This document shows positions 10,892-20,218 of a DNA stretch of 64,000 bases, in pieces. Numbering within the stretch: the stretch's first letter is position 1; every line of letters begins with the position of its first letter. The DNA comes from Stutzerimonas zhaodongensis (GTDB taxonomy: Bacteria > Pseudomonadota > Gammaproteobacteria > Pseudomonadales > Pseudomonadaceae). The stretch is taken from NCBI RefSeq assembly GCF_003696365.1, contig NZ_RFFM01000004.1:1-64000 (forward strand). The letters are read 5' to 3'. Made by a program: the position numbers and the translations under genes. The notes under the pieces were generated by a model, which saw nothing but the letters and a program-made list of their open reading frames with translations, did no database searches and was not told the origin of the DNA.

Positions 10892-10923
10892 AAGAAGGGC
10901 GCCATCAAGGCGCCCTTCTTGTT
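10892..10923. terminator. Bidirectional terminator between coq7 and speD
   Basis: A perfect 12-bp stem, AAGAAGGGCGCC (10892-10903) and GGCGCCCTTCTT (10909-10920), with a 5-nt loop. T-rich sequence follows on the plus strand (GTTT) and on the minus strand (CTTGTTTG). It separates the convergent genes. Confidence 0.88.
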
Positions 10924-10933
10924 TAAGTCGTGC

Positions 10934-11731
10934 TCAGCCCGGCATGTTTCGGGCATAGAAGATTTCCAGCATCTCGTGGCGCAGGCGGTCTTCAACCTGA
11001 TCCCGCTGCTCAGGCGACAGATTGCTAGTGGCATCGCCGAACAGGTAATTCTCCAGTTCGAACTCCTTCAGCAGCATCTTGGTATGGAACAGGTTCTCCT
11101 GATATACGTTTACATCGGTCATCTGATAGGCCGAGCGCGTATCTTCGGAGAGATAGTTCTGAATTGAATTGATCTCGTGATCAATGAAGTGTTTCTTACC
11201 TTCGACATCACGCGTAAATCCACGCACACGATAGTCGACAGTCACGATATCCGAATCGAACTGGTGAATAAGATAGTTCAGCGCTTTAAGCGGGGAAATT
11301 ACGCCGCACGTTGACACATCGATATCCACACGGAAGGTAGCGATTCCTTCCACAGGATGAATCTCGGGATACGTATGAACGGTGATGTGGCTCTTGTCGA
11401 GATGCGCCAGGATAGTATCAGGCAACGGACCGGGCGATTCCTCGATCTGGCTGTCCGTTGGCGTAACCGGCTGCTCGGAGATCAGAATGGTCACGCTAGC
11501 GCCCTGCGGCTCGTAGTCCTGCCGGGCAATATTCAAAATATTTGCGCCAATGATGTCCACAACATCGGTCAGAATCTGCGTTAGCCTTTCCGCGTCATAC
11601 TGCTCATCGATGTATTGCACGTACGCCTGCTGGTCTTCCTGAGTTTCGGCATAGCAGATGTCGTAGATATTGAAGCTCAAGGACTTCGTCAGGTTATTGA
11701 ACCCGTGGAGCTTGAGTTTACTTTTCACCAT
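10934..11731 (-). CDS. speD: S-adenosylmethionine decarboxylase proenzyme
   Basis: Makes decarboxylated SAM, the aminopropyl donor for spermidine. This is the long Gram-negative type (265 residues, E. coli 264). Self-cleavage occurs at the K113-S114 bond in [13 protein letters not shown], leaving a pyruvoyl group on the new alpha chain. The motif [18 protein letters not shown] and the C-terminal GRNMP-like end (ARNMPG) are conserved. It is convergent with coq7 and upstream of no other gene. speE is not in the window. Confidence 0.96.
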   Translation of the reverse strand: MVKSKLKLHGFNNLTKSLSFNIYDICYAETQEDQQAYVQYIDEQYDAERLTQILTDVVDIIGANILNIARQDYEPQGASVTILISEQPVTPTDSQIEESPGPLPDTILAHLDKSHITVHTYPEIHPVEGIATFRVDIDVSTCGVISPLKALNYLIHQFDSDIVTVDYRVRGFTRDVEGKKHFIDHEINSIQNYLSEDTRSAYQMTDVNVYQENLFHTKMLLKEFELENYLFGDATSNLSPEQRDQVEDRLRHEMLEIFYARNMPG

Positions 11732-11854
11732 TGGAGACTCTCTTCGATGCGGCTCACCGCGTGATTGAGCATGCCCGTCAGATACGTCTGTACCTGCGTA
11801 GGACCGTAAACACCTCTTCGCAATTGCGACCTTGGCTGTGCTGTTCTAATGAAA

Positions 11855-11875
11855 CGCCCCGTTGAAAACGGGGCG
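11855..11875 (-). terminator. Hairpin downstream of the OsmC gene, probable terminator
   Basis: CGCCCCGTT (11855-11863) and AACGGGGCG (11867-11875) form a 9-bp stem with a GAA loop. On the minus strand it is followed by TTTCATT, a weak T-tract. It lies about 100 nt past the OsmC stop and upstream of speD, so it likely ends the OsmC transcript. Confidence 0.55.
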
Positions 11876-11976
11876 CGCATTATGCAGATTGGAGACGCTG
11901 GGTTCCAGTGTTTGCGCGCATCCTACAGAGTTTGCGCATCGCTTCTTCCTCATGCGAATGCGCGCCCGTCGACCAG

Positions 11977-12399
11977 TTACCCCAACTCGACGATCTCGTA
12001 CTCATGAGTAATGGCTACTCCAGCACGCCCCAGCATGATGGATGCCGAGCAGTACTTCTCCGCTGACAACTCCACTGCCCGCTTGACCTGCGCTTCCTTC
12101 AAACCGCGGCCTTTGACGACGAAGCGCAGATGAATCTTGGTAAATACTTTTGGATCCTCATCGGCGCGCTCTGCCTCAAGAAATGCCTCACAGCTTTCCA
12201 CCGGCTGACGGGACTTCTTAAGGATGCTTACCACATCAAAGTTACTACAGCCACCGAGGCCCAAAAGAAGCATCTCCATCGGGCGAACCCCGAGATTGCG
12301 CCCACCATTTTCTGGAGGCCCATCCATGACCACGACATGGCCACTGCCCGACTCGCCAAGAAACATAGCTTCGCCAGCCCATTGAATGCGCGCTTTCAT
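11977..12399 (-). CDS. OsmC family protein
   Basis: Small (140-residue) OsmC/Ohr-superfamily protein, in which two cysteines reduce organic hydroperoxides. Both are visible: one in LLGLGGCSNFDVV and the other in SAEKYCSASIML. It resembles the YhfA branch more than Ohr. It is divergent from vfr, with a 219-bp shared control region. Substrate not determinable from sequence. Confidence 0.88.
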   Translation of the reverse strand: MKARIQWAGEAMFLGESGSGHVVVMDGPPENGGRNLGVRPMEMLLLGLGGCSNFDVVSILKKSRQPVESCEAFLEAERADEDPKVFTKIHLRFVVKGRGLKEAQVKRAVELSAEKYCSASIMLGRAGVAITHEYEIVELG

Positions 12400-12618
12400 C
12401 GACAGACTCCGGTAGAAAAGGAGCGCAGCTTATCACGCCAATTGGCAATGGCTGGATACCGCAATCCGACGAAATGAATGCTCCGAAGTTGATATTCGTG
12501 TCGCAGTTTTGTTGTCGATCCAGACGGGTCTGTTAAGCTCCCCATGCCTGTTTACTTGAACTCAGTCATACATAATAAGAACTGCCTTTTAATTGGACAC
12601 ATCTTCCGGGACTAAAGC

Positions 12619-13263
12619 ATGGTCGCTATTACACTCACGCCCAAGATCAAGAACATCGACAAACTACTCGCGCATTGCCATCGGCGGCGCTATACCGCCA
12701 AGAGCACCATCATCTATGCAGGTGATCGGAGCGAAACTCTATTCTTCATCGTTAAAGGTTCGGTCACCATCCTGATCGAAGATGATGACGGTCGCGAGAT
12801 GATCATTGCCTATCTCAACTCTGGAGATTTCTTCGGTGAGATGGGGCTGTTCGAGAAAGAAGGTTCTGAGAAGGAACGCAGTGCATGGGTCCGCGCCAAG
12901 ACAGAGTGCGAAGTGGCGGAGCTGAGTTATGCCAAGTTCCGTGAACTGACGCAGCAAGACCCAGACATTCTTTATGCACTCGGCAGCCAGATGGCCGAGC
13001 GCCTGCGCAACACAACGCGCAAGGTGGGCGACCTGGCGTTCCTCGACGTAACCGGCCGCGTGGCACGCACCCTGCTCGATCTGTGCAAGCAGCCCGACGC
13101 CATGACGCACCCCGACGGCATGCAGATCAAGATCACCCGTCAGGAGATCGGCCGAATCGTTGGCTGTTCGCGCGAGATGGTCGGCCGTGTTCTCAAAAGC
13201 CTCGAGTCCCAAGGACTCGTGCATGTGAAGGGCAAGACCATGGTGGTCTTCGGCACCCGCTAA
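12619..13263 (+). CDS. vfr: cAMP-binding virulence-type regulator Vfr (CRP family)
   Basis: Cytosolic transcription factor of the CRP/FNR family, 214 residues, the length I recall for P. aeruginosa Vfr. The cyclic-nucleotide-binding domain holds the signature FGEMGLFE and the Arg/Ser-rich cAMP pocket ([17 protein letters not shown]). The C-terminal helix-turn-helix reads [24 protein letters not shown]. In pseudomonads Vfr controls motility, secretion and quorum sensing rather than carbon catabolite repression. A possible promoter (TTTACT, 16 bp, TAATAA at 12551-12578) precedes it; no clear CRP box was seen. A strong terminator follows. Confidence 0.95.
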   Translation: MVAITLTPKIKNIDKLLAHCHRRRYTAKSTIIYAGDRSETLFFIVKGSVTILIEDDDGREMIIAYLNSGDFFGEMGLFEKEGSEKERSAWVRAKTECEVAELSYAKFRELTQQDPDILYALGSQMAERLRNTTRKVGDLAFLDVTGRVARTLLDLCKQPDAMTHPDGMQIKITRQEIGRIVGCSREMVGRVLKSLESQGLVHVKGKTMVVFGTR

Positions 13264-13275
13264 GGTGAGCATCAA

Positions 13276-13305
13276 TGAAAAAGCCGGCGCATGCCGGCTT
13301 TTTCA
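13276..13305. terminator. Bidirectional terminator between vfr and trpC
   Basis: A perfect 13-bp stem, TGAAAAAGCCGGC (13276-13288) and GCCGGCTTTTTCA (13293-13305), with a GCAT loop. The A and T runs serve as U-tracts in both directions, ending vfr and the trp operon. Confidence 0.92.
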
Positions 13306-13319
13306 TTTGTTCAGATCAA

Positions 13320-14153
13320 TCAGTCTGGATCAGCCACCGGCCGCACCGTTGCGCGCCCCGGAAAAAACAAGCGCTGCAACTCGACTCCGGGCTGCTCAGC
13401 CCGCATGAATGCCTCACCAACCAGGAACGCGTGCACTTCGTTAATTTCCATCAGCTCGACATCGGCCCGATGAAGGATGCCGCTTTCGGTTACCACAAGG
13501 CGGTCACGGGGAATACGTGGCAGCAGGTCAAGCGTGGTCTCCAGGCTCAATTCAAAGGTGTGAAGGTTACGGTTGTTGATACCGACGAGCGACGTTTCAA
13601 GACGCAGAGCCCGTTCCAGTTCCGCGCCATCATGCACTTCTACCAGCACATCCAGCCCCTGGGCCTTCGCTACCTCGGCCAGCTCGGCCATCTGCCCATC
13701 TTCCAACGCTGCAACGATCAACAGGATGCAATCCGCACCCAGCGCCCTCGCCTCGATCACCTGATAGGGATCAACCATGAAGTCCTTGCGGATCACCGGC
13801 AGTTTGCAGGCAGCACGAGCCTGCTGCAGATACTCGTCGGCGCCTTGGAAGAAATCGATATCAGTGAGTACGGACAGGCAGGTCGCCCCTCCGGTCTCAT
13901 AGCTCCTGGCGATCTCGGCAGGCACGAAATCCTCTCGCAGTACGCCTTTGCTGGGTGAGGCTTTTTTGACCTCGGCAATGACGGCCGGCTTCTTGCTGCG
14001 AACCTGCTCCTCGATACGCTTTGCGAAACCGCGAACAGGGTCCGCAGATGCCGCCATTGCTTCGAGCTCCGCCAGCCCCATACGGCCGCGGCGCTCGCTC
14101 ACTTCCTCACGCTTGCGCGTGATGATTTTTTCCAGAACCGTCGGCACGCTCAT
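13320..14153 (-). CDS. trpC: Indole-3-glycerol phosphate synthase
   Basis: Fourth reaction of tryptophan synthesis: ring closure and decarboxylation of CdRP to indole-3-glycerol phosphate. A 277-residue monofunctional TIM barrel without the TrpF domain, as usual in pseudomonads. The catalytic motifs include [21 protein letters not shown] and [10 protein letters not shown]. It is the last gene of the trpEGDC operon; its start overlaps the trpD stop by 1 base, implying translational coupling. Confidence 0.97.
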   Translation of the reverse strand: MSVPTVLEKIITRKREEVSERRGRMGLAELEAMAASADPVRGFAKRIEEQVRSKKPAVIAEVKKASPSKGVLREDFVPAEIARSYETGGATCLSVLTDIDFFQGADEYLQQARAACKLPVIRKDFMVDPYQVIEARALGADCILLIVAALEDGQMAELAEVAKAQGLDVLVEVHDGAELERALRLETSLVGINNRNLHTFELSLETTLDLLPRIPRDRLVVTESGILHRADVELMEINEVHAFLVGEAFMRAEQPGVELQRLFFPGRATVRPVADPD

Positions 14154-15196
14154 TAAGAACTCTCCTGCTTGAACACCACGGTAAAGGACACCAACTCTTC
14201 GAACTTGTCCCGCGCCAACCCCGTATGCAAGGCATCGTGGGCGATCTCGACTCCCTGTTTCAGGCTGCTTGCAACATCTGCAGCGTAGAGTGCAGCGCCA
14301 GCGTTGAGCACGATCAGGTCAGCGGCCTTTTGGCCGTTCTCGGTCTTGCGCCGGCCCAACGCATCGCGAATCAGCACCAACGAGCTCTGCGCATCTTCCA
14401 CATTGAGCCCGATCAGGCTCTGGCTTTTGATACCGAAGTCCTCAGGCTGAATTCGGTACTCGCTGATCTCGCCTCCTTTCAGTTCGGCTACGAATGTCGG
14501 CGCAGCCAGACTGATTTCATCCAGCCCGTCTTGCGCATGTACGACCAACACATGCTCGCTTCCCAGGCGGGCCAGTACTTCGGCCATGGGTCGGCAAAGC
14601 TCTTTGCTGAACACGCCCAATACCTGATGCTTGACCCCCGCAGGGTTGGACATCGGCCCGAGAATATTGAACAGGGTGCGCAGACCCAGCTCGCGGCGCG
14701 GCGCAGCGGCATATCTCATCGCGCCGTGGTGTGCAGGGGCGAACATGAAGCCGACGCCAACCGCATCCACGCTGCGCGCAACCTGCTCAGGGGTTAGATC
14801 AAGGTAGACGCCTGCTGCTTCGAGCAGATCGGCGCTACCGCTCTTGCCCGATACCGCTCGGTTGCCATGCTTGGCCACCTTGCCACCGGCAGCGGCGACT
14901 ACAAACGCGGCTGCTGTCGAGACATTGAAAATGTTCATTCCATCGCCGCCAGTGCCGCAGGTGTCCACCAGACGGTGGGTGTCGAAATGCACCGGCGCGG
15001 CCAGTTCGCGCATTACCTGCACGGCACCGACGATCTCGTCGATGGTTTCGCTCTTCATGCGCATCCCCATGAGGAACGCGCCGATCTGCGCATCAGTGCA
15101 CTGACCGGTCATGATCTGGCGCATGACGGCCTTCATTTCCTCAGTGCTCAGATCCAGCTGGCCGACGATGCGGTTGAGGGCTTCCTTGATATCCAT
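14153..15196 (-). CDS. trpD: Anthranilate phosphoribosyltransferase
   Basis: Transfers phosphoribose from PRPP to anthranilate. The 347-residue protein carries the glycine-rich PRPP/Mg motif [17 protein letters not shown], with the [15 protein letters not shown] anthranilate/PRPP loop after it. It is stand-alone, not fused to TrpG. It overlaps trpG upstream and trpC downstream by single bases. Confidence 0.97.
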   Translation of the reverse strand: MDIKEALNRIVGQLDLSTEEMKAVMRQIMTGQCTDAQIGAFLMGMRMKSETIDEIVGAVQVMRELAAPVHFDTHRLVDTCGTGGDGMNIFNVSTAAAFVVAAAGGKVAKHGNRAVSGKSGSADLLEAAGVYLDLTPEQVARSVDAVGVGFMFAPAHHGAMRYAAAPRRELGLRTLFNILGPMSNPAGVKHQVLGVFSKELCRPMAEVLARLGSEHVLVVHAQDGLDEISLAAPTFVAELKGGEISEYRIQPEDFGIKSQSLIGLNVEDAQSSLVLIRDALGRRKTENGQKAADLIVLNAGAALYAADVASSLKQGVEIAHDALHTGLARDKFEELVSFTVVFKQESS

Positions 15197-15789
15197 CAGC
15201 GCACGCCTCCGGTCTGCTTCAGAAAATTGGCGAACAGTTCGTGGCCCTGCTCGGTGAGGATCGACTCCGGGTGGAACTGCACGCCCTCGATGTTCAGCGT
15301 CTTGTGACGCAACCCCATGATCTCGTCAACGGCGCCGTCATCCTTGACCGTCCAGGCCGTAGCTTCAAGACATTCGGGCAGGGTTTCACGCCTGACCACC
15401 AACGAGTGATAGCGGGTAACGGTGAGCGGGTTGTTCAGGCCGGCGAACACGCCGTCATTCTCGTGGATCACAGGACTGGTCTTGCCATGCATGACCTGCC
15501 GGGCACGCACCACATCACCACCAAAAGCCTGGCCGATACTCTGATGACCGAGGCAGACGCCGAGAATCGGCAGCTTGCCAGCGAAATGGCGAATCAGCTC
15601 AAGCGAAACGCCCGCCTCGTTCGGGGTGCAAGGGCCTGGAGAGACCACGATGCGTTCGGGATTGAGGGCTTCGATTTCAGCCACGCTCAACTCGTCATTG
15701 CGCACCACTTTGACGTCCGCGCCCAGCTCGCCGAGATACTGCACGACGTTGTAGGTAAAGGAATCGTAGTTATCGAGCATCAACAGCAT
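15196..15789 (-). CDS. trpG: Anthranilate synthase component II (glutamine amidotransferase)
   Basis: Class I glutamine amidotransferase subunit that supplies ammonia to TrpE and in many pseudomonads also to PabB. In 197 residues it has nucleophile C79 in LGVCLGHQ, the oxyanion [11 protein letters not shown] stretch and the His-Glu pair in GVQFHPES. It lies just 2 bp after trpE on the same strand. In PAO1 this junction is broken by the pyocin region; here it is intact. Confidence 0.97.
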   Translation of the reverse strand: MLLMLDNYDSFTYNVVQYLGELGADVKVVRNDELSVAEIEALNPERIVVSPGPCTPNEAGVSLELIRHFAGKLPILGVCLGHQSIGQAFGGDVVRARQVMHGKTSPVIHENDGVFAGLNNPLTVTRYHSLVVRRETLPECLEATAWTVKDDGAVDEIMGLRHKTLNIEGVQFHPESILTEQGHELFANFLKQTGGVR

Positions 15790-15791
15790 GA

Positions 15792-17276
15792 TCAGTTCTC
15801 CTGCTGGTCGCGTTCGGCCAGAGCGACCGCGCGGAACATGGCGCGGCGTTTATTCAGCGTTTCTTCCCATTCCAGCGCGGGCTGCGAATCGGCCACGATA
15901 CCCGCGCCTGCCTGCACATGAAGTTCGCCGTCCTTTATGACCGCGGTGCGGATGGCGATCGCAGTATCCATGTTGCCGTTCCAGGCCAGATAGCCGACTG
16001 CACCGCCATAGACGCCGCGTTTCACCGGCTCAAGCTCGTCAATGATTTCCATGGCGCGTATCTTCGGCGCGCCGGAAAGCGTACCCGCCGGCAGAATCGC
16101 ACGCAGTGCGTCCATCGCCGTCAGCGGTGCCTTGAGCTGGCCAGTGACGTTGGAGACGATGTGCATGACGTTGGAATATCGCTCGATGACCATCTTTTCG
16201 GTCAGCCGTACCGAGCCGTTTTCCGCAACGCGCCCCACATCGTTGCGCCCAAGGTCAATGAGCATCAGGTGTTCGGCCAGCTCCTTGGCGTCGCTGAGCA
16301 GGTCTTTTTCCAGCGCCAGATCGGCTTCCTCGTTCGCGCCGCGCGGGCGGGTGCCGGCGATGGGACGGACCGTGACCAGCCCTTCCTCGACGCGCACCAA
16401 TACTTCCGGCGACGAGCCCACCACGTGGAAATCGCCGAAATTGAAGAAGTACATGTAGGGCGTTGGATTGAAGCAGCGCAGTGCGCGGTAGAGATCGATC
16501 GGCGCAGCCTTGAAGGGAATCGACATGCGCTGCGAGATCACCACCTGCATGCAATCCCCGGCAAGGATGTACTCCTTGATGCGGTTAACCGCCTGCTCGT
16601 AGTCCTCGCGACTGAAGCTGGAGCGGAACGTCGGCTCGATGCCGCCGCCCTTCTCGAAATCCAGCCCGAGCCGTGGGGTGATCGACTGACGCAGCTTTTC
16701 GCGCAGGGCTTGCAGCTTCGCCTGCCCCGACTCGTAAGCGTCCGGCTGGGACGGATCGACCAACACAATGCAGTGCAGCTTTCCGGCGAGGTTGTCGAAC
16801 ACCACCACGGCGTCCGATACCATCAGCAGGATATCCGGCGTTCCCAGCGGATCGGGGTTGGGACAGGTCGCCAACTTGCGCTCGACATAGCGCACACTGT
16901 CGTAACCAAAGTAGCCCACCAGCCCACCGTTGAAGCGGGGCAAACCGTCAACGGGCGCGACGCGATAGCGCTGCTGGAAAGTCTCGACGAACGCCAGCGG
17001 ATCCTCAACCTCGCAGCGCTCGGTTTCGACGCCATCGGTGCTTACGCTGATGCAATGGTCCTGCACCCGCAGCACGGTGCGGCACGGCAGACCGATAATG
17101 GAATAGCGGCCCCACTTCTCGCCGCCCTGCACAGATTCGAGCAGGTAGGAGTTGGGCGCGTCGGCGAGCTTCAGATAAAGCGTCAGGGGTGTATCGAAAT
17201 CGGCGAGCGTTTCGAAGGACAGAGGAATGCGGTTATGGCCTTCAGCGGCCAAACGCAGAAATTCTTCGCGGGTCAT
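15792..17276 (-). CDS. trpE: Anthranilate synthase component I
   Basis: Chorismate-utilising subunit that makes anthranilate from chorismate with ammonia from TrpG. The 494-residue protein has the N-terminal tryptophan-binding [15 protein letters not shown] element (feedback inhibition) and the C-terminal chorismate-binding core with [18 protein letters not shown] and [11 protein letters not shown] start at the ATG at 17276 rather than at 17318, because [10 protein letters not shown] is the conserved N-terminus and the extension overlaps the leader region. Expression is probably governed by attenuation at trpL. Confidence 0.97.
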   Translation of the reverse strand: MTREEFLRLAAEGHNRIPLSFETLADFDTPLTLYLKLADAPNSYLLESVQGGEKWGRYSIIGLPCRTVLRVQDHCISVSTDGVETERCEVEDPLAFVETFQQRYRVAPVDGLPRFNGGLVGYFGYDSVRYVERKLATCPNPDPLGTPDILLMVSDAVVVFDNLAGKLHCIVLVDPSQPDAYESGQAKLQALREKLRQSITPRLGLDFEKGGGIEPTFRSSFSREDYEQAVNRIKEYILAGDCMQVVISQRMSIPFKAAPIDLYRALRCFNPTPYMYFFNFGDFHVVGSSPEVLVRVEEGLVTVRPIAGTRPRGANEEADLALEKDLLSDAKELAEHLMLIDLGRNDVGRVAENGSVRLTEKMVIERYSNVMHIVSNVTGQLKAPLTAMDALRAILPAGTLSGAPKIRAMEIIDELEPVKRGVYGGAVGYLAWNGNMDTAIAIRTAVIKDGELHVQAGAGIVADSQPALEWEETLNKRRAMFRAVALAERDQQEN

Positions 17277-17319
17277 ATCAGCCTCGTGGTCGGAGGGGGC
17301 AACTTGGGTCGAATGCAAA

Positions 17320-17340
17320 CGTACCGGCCGAGCCGGCAGG
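17320..17340 (-). terminator. Candidate trp attenuator hairpin
   Basis: On the minus strand TGCCGGC-TCG-GCCGGTA forms a 7-bp stem (one G-T pair) just after the leader stop codon, followed by CGTTTGC. It is the obvious candidate for the attenuator stem, but the T-tract is weak. The competing antiterminator would use the GGCGCTGGCGCGCC segment of the leader. Pairing is inferred by eye, not folded. Confidence 0.4.
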
Positions 17341-17345
17341 AAATG

Positions 17346-17390
17346 TCAGGCGCGCCAGCGCCAACGGGCAAGGGCCTTGATGACATTCAT
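17346..17390 (-). CDS. trpL: trp operon leader peptide (14 residues, two Trp codons)
   Basis: A short open frame, ATG AAT GTC ... TGG CGC TGG CGC GCC TGA, encodes MNVIKALARWRWRA. Two Trp codons separated by one Arg codon sit near the end, 70 nt upstream of the trpE ATG and directly before a GC-rich hairpin. This is the hallmark of ribosome-mediated attenuation, which I recall being reported for trpE of P. putida. There is no strong ribosome-binding site. Because trpE, trpG, trpD and trpC are contiguous, this one leader would control all four. It is far below the usual ORF length cut-off. Confidence 0.85.
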   Translation of the reverse strand: MNVIKALARWRWRA

Positions 17391-17452
17391 CCATTGTTTG
17401 CGAGTGACCACCACGATCTGATCTCGTCTGCGGGGTTCAGGGGACAGAGGCC

Positions 17453-17481
17453 ACACTAGCGCAGCCCCGGAGCCGAAGCAA
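17453..17481 (-). promoter_or_regulatory. Candidate promoter for the trp leader and operon
   Basis: On the minus strand TTGCTT (plus 17476-17481), a 17-bp spacer and TAGTGT (plus 17453-17458) lie across the 3' end of gph; the TAG of the -10 box is the gph stop codon. Transcription would begin about 55 nt before trpL. Moderate match to consensus. Confidence 0.45.
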
Positions 17482-18157
17482 CCAGCTCGCGCAGGTCGTC
17501 AAGCACCAGTGATGGCTCCTCATTGGCGATGGGCTCGCCGTGGTTGTAGCCATAGCTGAGCGCGACGCACGCAACGGCAGCCGCTTTCGCCGCACGCACA
17601 TCGTTGCGCGAGTCGCCGACGAACAGCGAAGCGCCCGGTTCAACCCCGGCCTGATCCATCACCCACAATAACGCAGCCGGGTCTGGCTTCTGCTGGGGCA
17701 AGGTGTCCCCGCCAACCAGCCATTGGAAGTAACCTGTAAGCCCCTTTTCTTCCAGCAGGGGCTCGATGAACTGTGAAGGCTTGTTGGTGATGATCGCCAA
17801 CTTCACATCACGCTCACGCAACCAGTCCAGGCATTCGCGAACACCGGGATAAACAGATGTCAGCTCGTGCCCACCGGAATAGGCTTGCATGAAAAGCGCC
17901 AGCGCTTCATCGGCCAACTCGTCGGCCACGTCATCATGCTGCAGCTGGCCCGCCAGCGCACGGCGCACCAGCACACGCGAACCATTGCCGACCCAGTCAC
18001 GCACCTGCGCGACCCCCACAGGCTGGCGACCGAGCAGCATCAGCATCTTGTCCACCGCGGCGGCCAGATCCGGCACCGAGTCCAACAGCGTGCCGTCCAG
18101 ATCGAACATCGCCAAACGAGGGAGTTTGCCGTCGAAAAGCTGTTCAAGGCGAGTCAT
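17456..18157 (-). CDS. gph: Phosphoglycolate phosphatase
   Basis: HAD-superfamily phosphatase that removes 2-phosphoglycolate formed during DNA repair or oxygenation. The 233-residue protein starts with the HAD motif [10 protein letters not shown] and has motif II (IITNK), a cap domain between them, and motif III/IV ([23 protein letters not shown]). The start overlaps the rpe stop by 4 bases (ATGA type). Its stop codon lies within the predicted trp promoter. Confidence 0.93.
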   Translation of the reverse strand: MTRLEQLFDGKLPRLAMFDLDGTLLDSVPDLAAAVDKMLMLLGRQPVGVAQVRDWVGNGSRVLVRRALAGQLQHDDVADELADEALALFMQAYSGGHELTSVYPGVRECLDWLRERDVKLAIITNKPSQFIEPLLEEKGLTGYFQWLVGGDTLPQQKPDPAALLWVMDQAGVEPGASLFVGDSRNDVRAAKAAAVACVALSYGYNHGEPIANEEPSLVLDDLRELVASAPGLR

Positions 18158-18828
18158 GGGCGGGCCCGCGCCAGCTCAGCGCGCATCTGGTCGATCACCG
18201 CCTTGTAGTCGGGCTGGTTGAAAATGGCCGAACCGGCAACGAAGGTATCAGCACCGGCGGCAGCGATTTCGCGGATGTTCTTCGGGTTGACGCCGCCGTC
18301 GATCTCCAGCCGAATCTCACGCCCGCTGGCATCGATCAACGCCCGGGCTTCGCGCAGTTTGTCCAAGGTGTTGGGGATGAACTTCTGCCCGCCGAAACCG
18401 GGGTTGACGCTCATCAACAGGACCATATCGATCTTTTCCATGACGTACTTGAGCACATCCAGTGGGGTAGCAGGATTGAAGACCAGACCGGCCTTGGCGC
18501 CTCCTTCCTTGATCAGTTGCAGGGAGCGGTCGATGTGCTCGGACGCTTCGGGGTGGAAAGTGATGTAGCTGGCGCCCGCTTCGAGGAAGTCGCCAATCAT
18601 GCGATCCACCGGCTTGACCATCAGGTGCACGTCGATGGGTGCGGTGACGCCATGCTTACGCAGTGCTGAACAAACCATCGGCCCAATCGTCAGGTTGGGG
18701 ACGTAATGGTTGTCCATCACATCGAAGTGAACGATGTCCGCGCCCGCAGCGAGCACGTTGTCCACCTCCTCACCCAGGCGGGCGAAATTGGCGGAGAGAA
18801 TGGAGGGGGCGATGGCGAACGGCTGCAT
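18154..18828 (-). CDS. rpe: Ribulose-phosphate 3-epimerase
   Basis: Interconverts ribulose-5-phosphate and xylulose-5-phosphate in the pentose phosphate pathway. A 224-residue TIM barrel with the family signatures [29 protein letters not shown] (metal-binding His/Asp) and [15 protein letters not shown]. The ATG at 18828 is chosen over an in-frame ATG at 18864 because homology begins at MQPFAIAPS. It is coupled to gph by a 4-base overlap. Confidence 0.97.
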   Translation of the reverse strand: MQPFAIAPSILSANFARLGEEVDNVLAAGADIVHFDVMDNHYVPNLTIGPMVCSALRKHGVTAPIDVHLMVKPVDRMIGDFLEAGASYITFHPEASEHIDRSLQLIKEGGAKAGLVFNPATPLDVLKYVMEKIDMVLLMSVNPGFGGQKFIPNTLDKLREARALIDASGREIRLEIDGGVNPKNIREIAAAGADTFVAGSAIFNQPDYKAVIDQMRAELARARP

Positions 18829-18887
18829 GACGACCTCGGGTAGCTCGGGCGGAATGCCGCGCATTGTACCCGAGGGTCAGGGCAGCG

Positions 18888-18921
18888 GCGCGTCTGACAT
18901 CCATTGCAGATGCAGACGCGC
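18888..18921 (-). repeat. Long imperfect hairpin between gabT and rpe
   Basis: GCGCGTCTG-A-CATC (18888-18901) pairs with GATG-CAGACGCGC (18909-18921): a 13-bp stem with one bulged A and a 7-nt loop. It lies 17 nt past the gabT stop on the minus strand. It lacks a U-tract, so it could be a gabT 3' stabiliser or a Rho-assisted terminator. Confidence 0.5.
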
Positions 18922-18937
18922 TATACGCTATAGCCGA

Positions 18938-20218
18938 TCAGGTCAGCTCATCGAAGCACTCACCAATGATGGCGAGACCACGCTCGAGCATGTCGTCCTC
19001 CACAGTAAGAGGCACCAGCACGCGCAGCACGTTGTAGTAAGTGCCGCAGGAAAGAAGAATCAGGCCCTTGTCACGCGCCTTGGCGACAATCTGGGAAGTG
19101 AGCGCCGCCGCCGGACGCGCATGGTCGCCCTCCTCGAACAGCTCGATCGCGATCATCGCGCCGAGGCCGCGAACCTCGCCGACTTCCTTGTGTCGCGCCT
19201 GAATCGCCTTGAGGCCGCTGGTGAGTTTCTCGGCTACCGACTTGCAGCGTTCGAGCAGCTTCTCCTCCTCGAAGACCTCCATGACCGCCAGCGCCGCGGC
19301 GCAGGACAGCGGATTGCCGGCGTAAGTACCGCCCAGCCCGCCGGGAGCAATGGCGTCCATGATCTCGGCCTTGCCACAGACACCAGCAATCGGGAAACCA
19401 CCGCCAACTGATTTGGCGAAGGTAGTGATATCGGCGACAACGCCCATCTGCTCCATGGCGAAAAAAGTGCCGGTACGGCCAGCGCCGGTCTGCACCTCGT
19501 CGGCGATCAGCAGGATGCCGTGCTCATCGCAGAGCGCGCGCAGGCGGGACATGAATTCCTTCGGCGCAACGTTGAAACCGCCTTCGCCCTGCACCGGCTC
19601 AATGATGATCGCGGCAATGTCACGCGGCTCGGCGTCGTTCTTGAAGACGCGCTCGATGCTGGCGATCGAGTCATCGACGCTGACGCCATGGATCGCGCAC
19701 GGATAGAGCGCACGGAAGATGCCGCCAGGCATCAGTCCCATGCCCGCGGAATACGGCGCGACCTTGCCGGTCAGCCCGAGGGTCATCATGGTCCGGCCGT
19801 GATAAGCGCCGGTGAAAGCAATCACCCCGGCTCGACCGGTCGCGGCGCGGGCGATCTTCACCGCATTCTCAACCGCCTCAGAGCCGGTAGTGACCAGCAG
19901 CGTCTTCTTGGCGAAATCACCTGGCACCCGAGCGTTGATTTTCTCGCAGAGTTCGACGTAGGGCTCGTAAGCCAACACCTGAAAGCAGGTATGGGTGAGC
20001 TTGTGCAGCTGCTCTTCCACCGCCTTGACGATCTTCGGGTGCAGGTGCCCTGTATTCAGCACGGCGATGCCGCCGGCGAAATCGATGAATTCGCGGCCTT
20101 CGACGTCAACCACGCTGCTGTTTTTCGCATGGTCGGCGAAGATCGGATGGATCTGGCCGACGCCACGGGGAACGGCGGCAACACGGCGTTGCATCAGAGA
20201 TTCGTTGGTCTTGCTCAT
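18938..20218 (-). CDS. gabT: 4-aminobutyrate aminotransferase
   Basis: PLP-dependent class III (omega) transaminase, 426 residues, E. coli GabT length. The PLP lysine is K269 in FAKSVGGGFP. The cofactor motif TTGSEAVENAVKIARAATGR and the carboxylate pair LLIADEVQTGAGRTG are intact. It converts GABA plus 2-oxoglutarate to succinate semialdehyde plus glutamate, and may also act on 5-aminovalerate. The usual partner gabD is not adjacent and is not elsewhere in the window. The 5' side is a long 443-bp non-coding stretch with a palindrome at 20339-20354. Confidence 0.93.
   Translation of the reverse strand: MSKTNESLMQRRVAAVPRGVGQIHPIFADHAKNSSVVDVEGREFIDFAGGIAVLNTGHLHPKIVKAVEEQLHKLTHTCFQVLAYEPYVELCEKINARVPGDFAKKTLLVTTGSEAVENAVKIARAATGRAGVIAFTGAYHGRTMMTLGLTGKVAPYSAGMGLMPGGIFRALYPCAIHGVSVDDSIASIERVFKNDAEPRDIAAIIIEPVQGEGGFNVAPKEFMSRLRALCDEHGILLIADEVQTGAGRTGTFFAMEQMGVVADITTFAKSVGGGFPIAGVCGKAEIMDAIAPGGLGGTYAGNPLSCAAALAVMEVFEEEKLLERCKSVAEKLTSGLKAIQARHKEVGEVRGLGAMIAIELFEEGDHARPAAALTSQIVAKARDKGLILLSCGTYYNVLRVLVPLTVEDDMLERGLAIIGECFDELT

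Noticed and set aside
17274..17318. Longer trpE beginning at 17318
   Set aside because: The 14 extra residues are not family-like and run back into the leader region; the conserved start is at 17276.
15918..17459. 513-codon open frame on the plus strand antisense to trpE
   Set aside because: It is the shadow of a high-GC coding region. trpE on the other strand has full motif support, and the antisense product resembles nothing.
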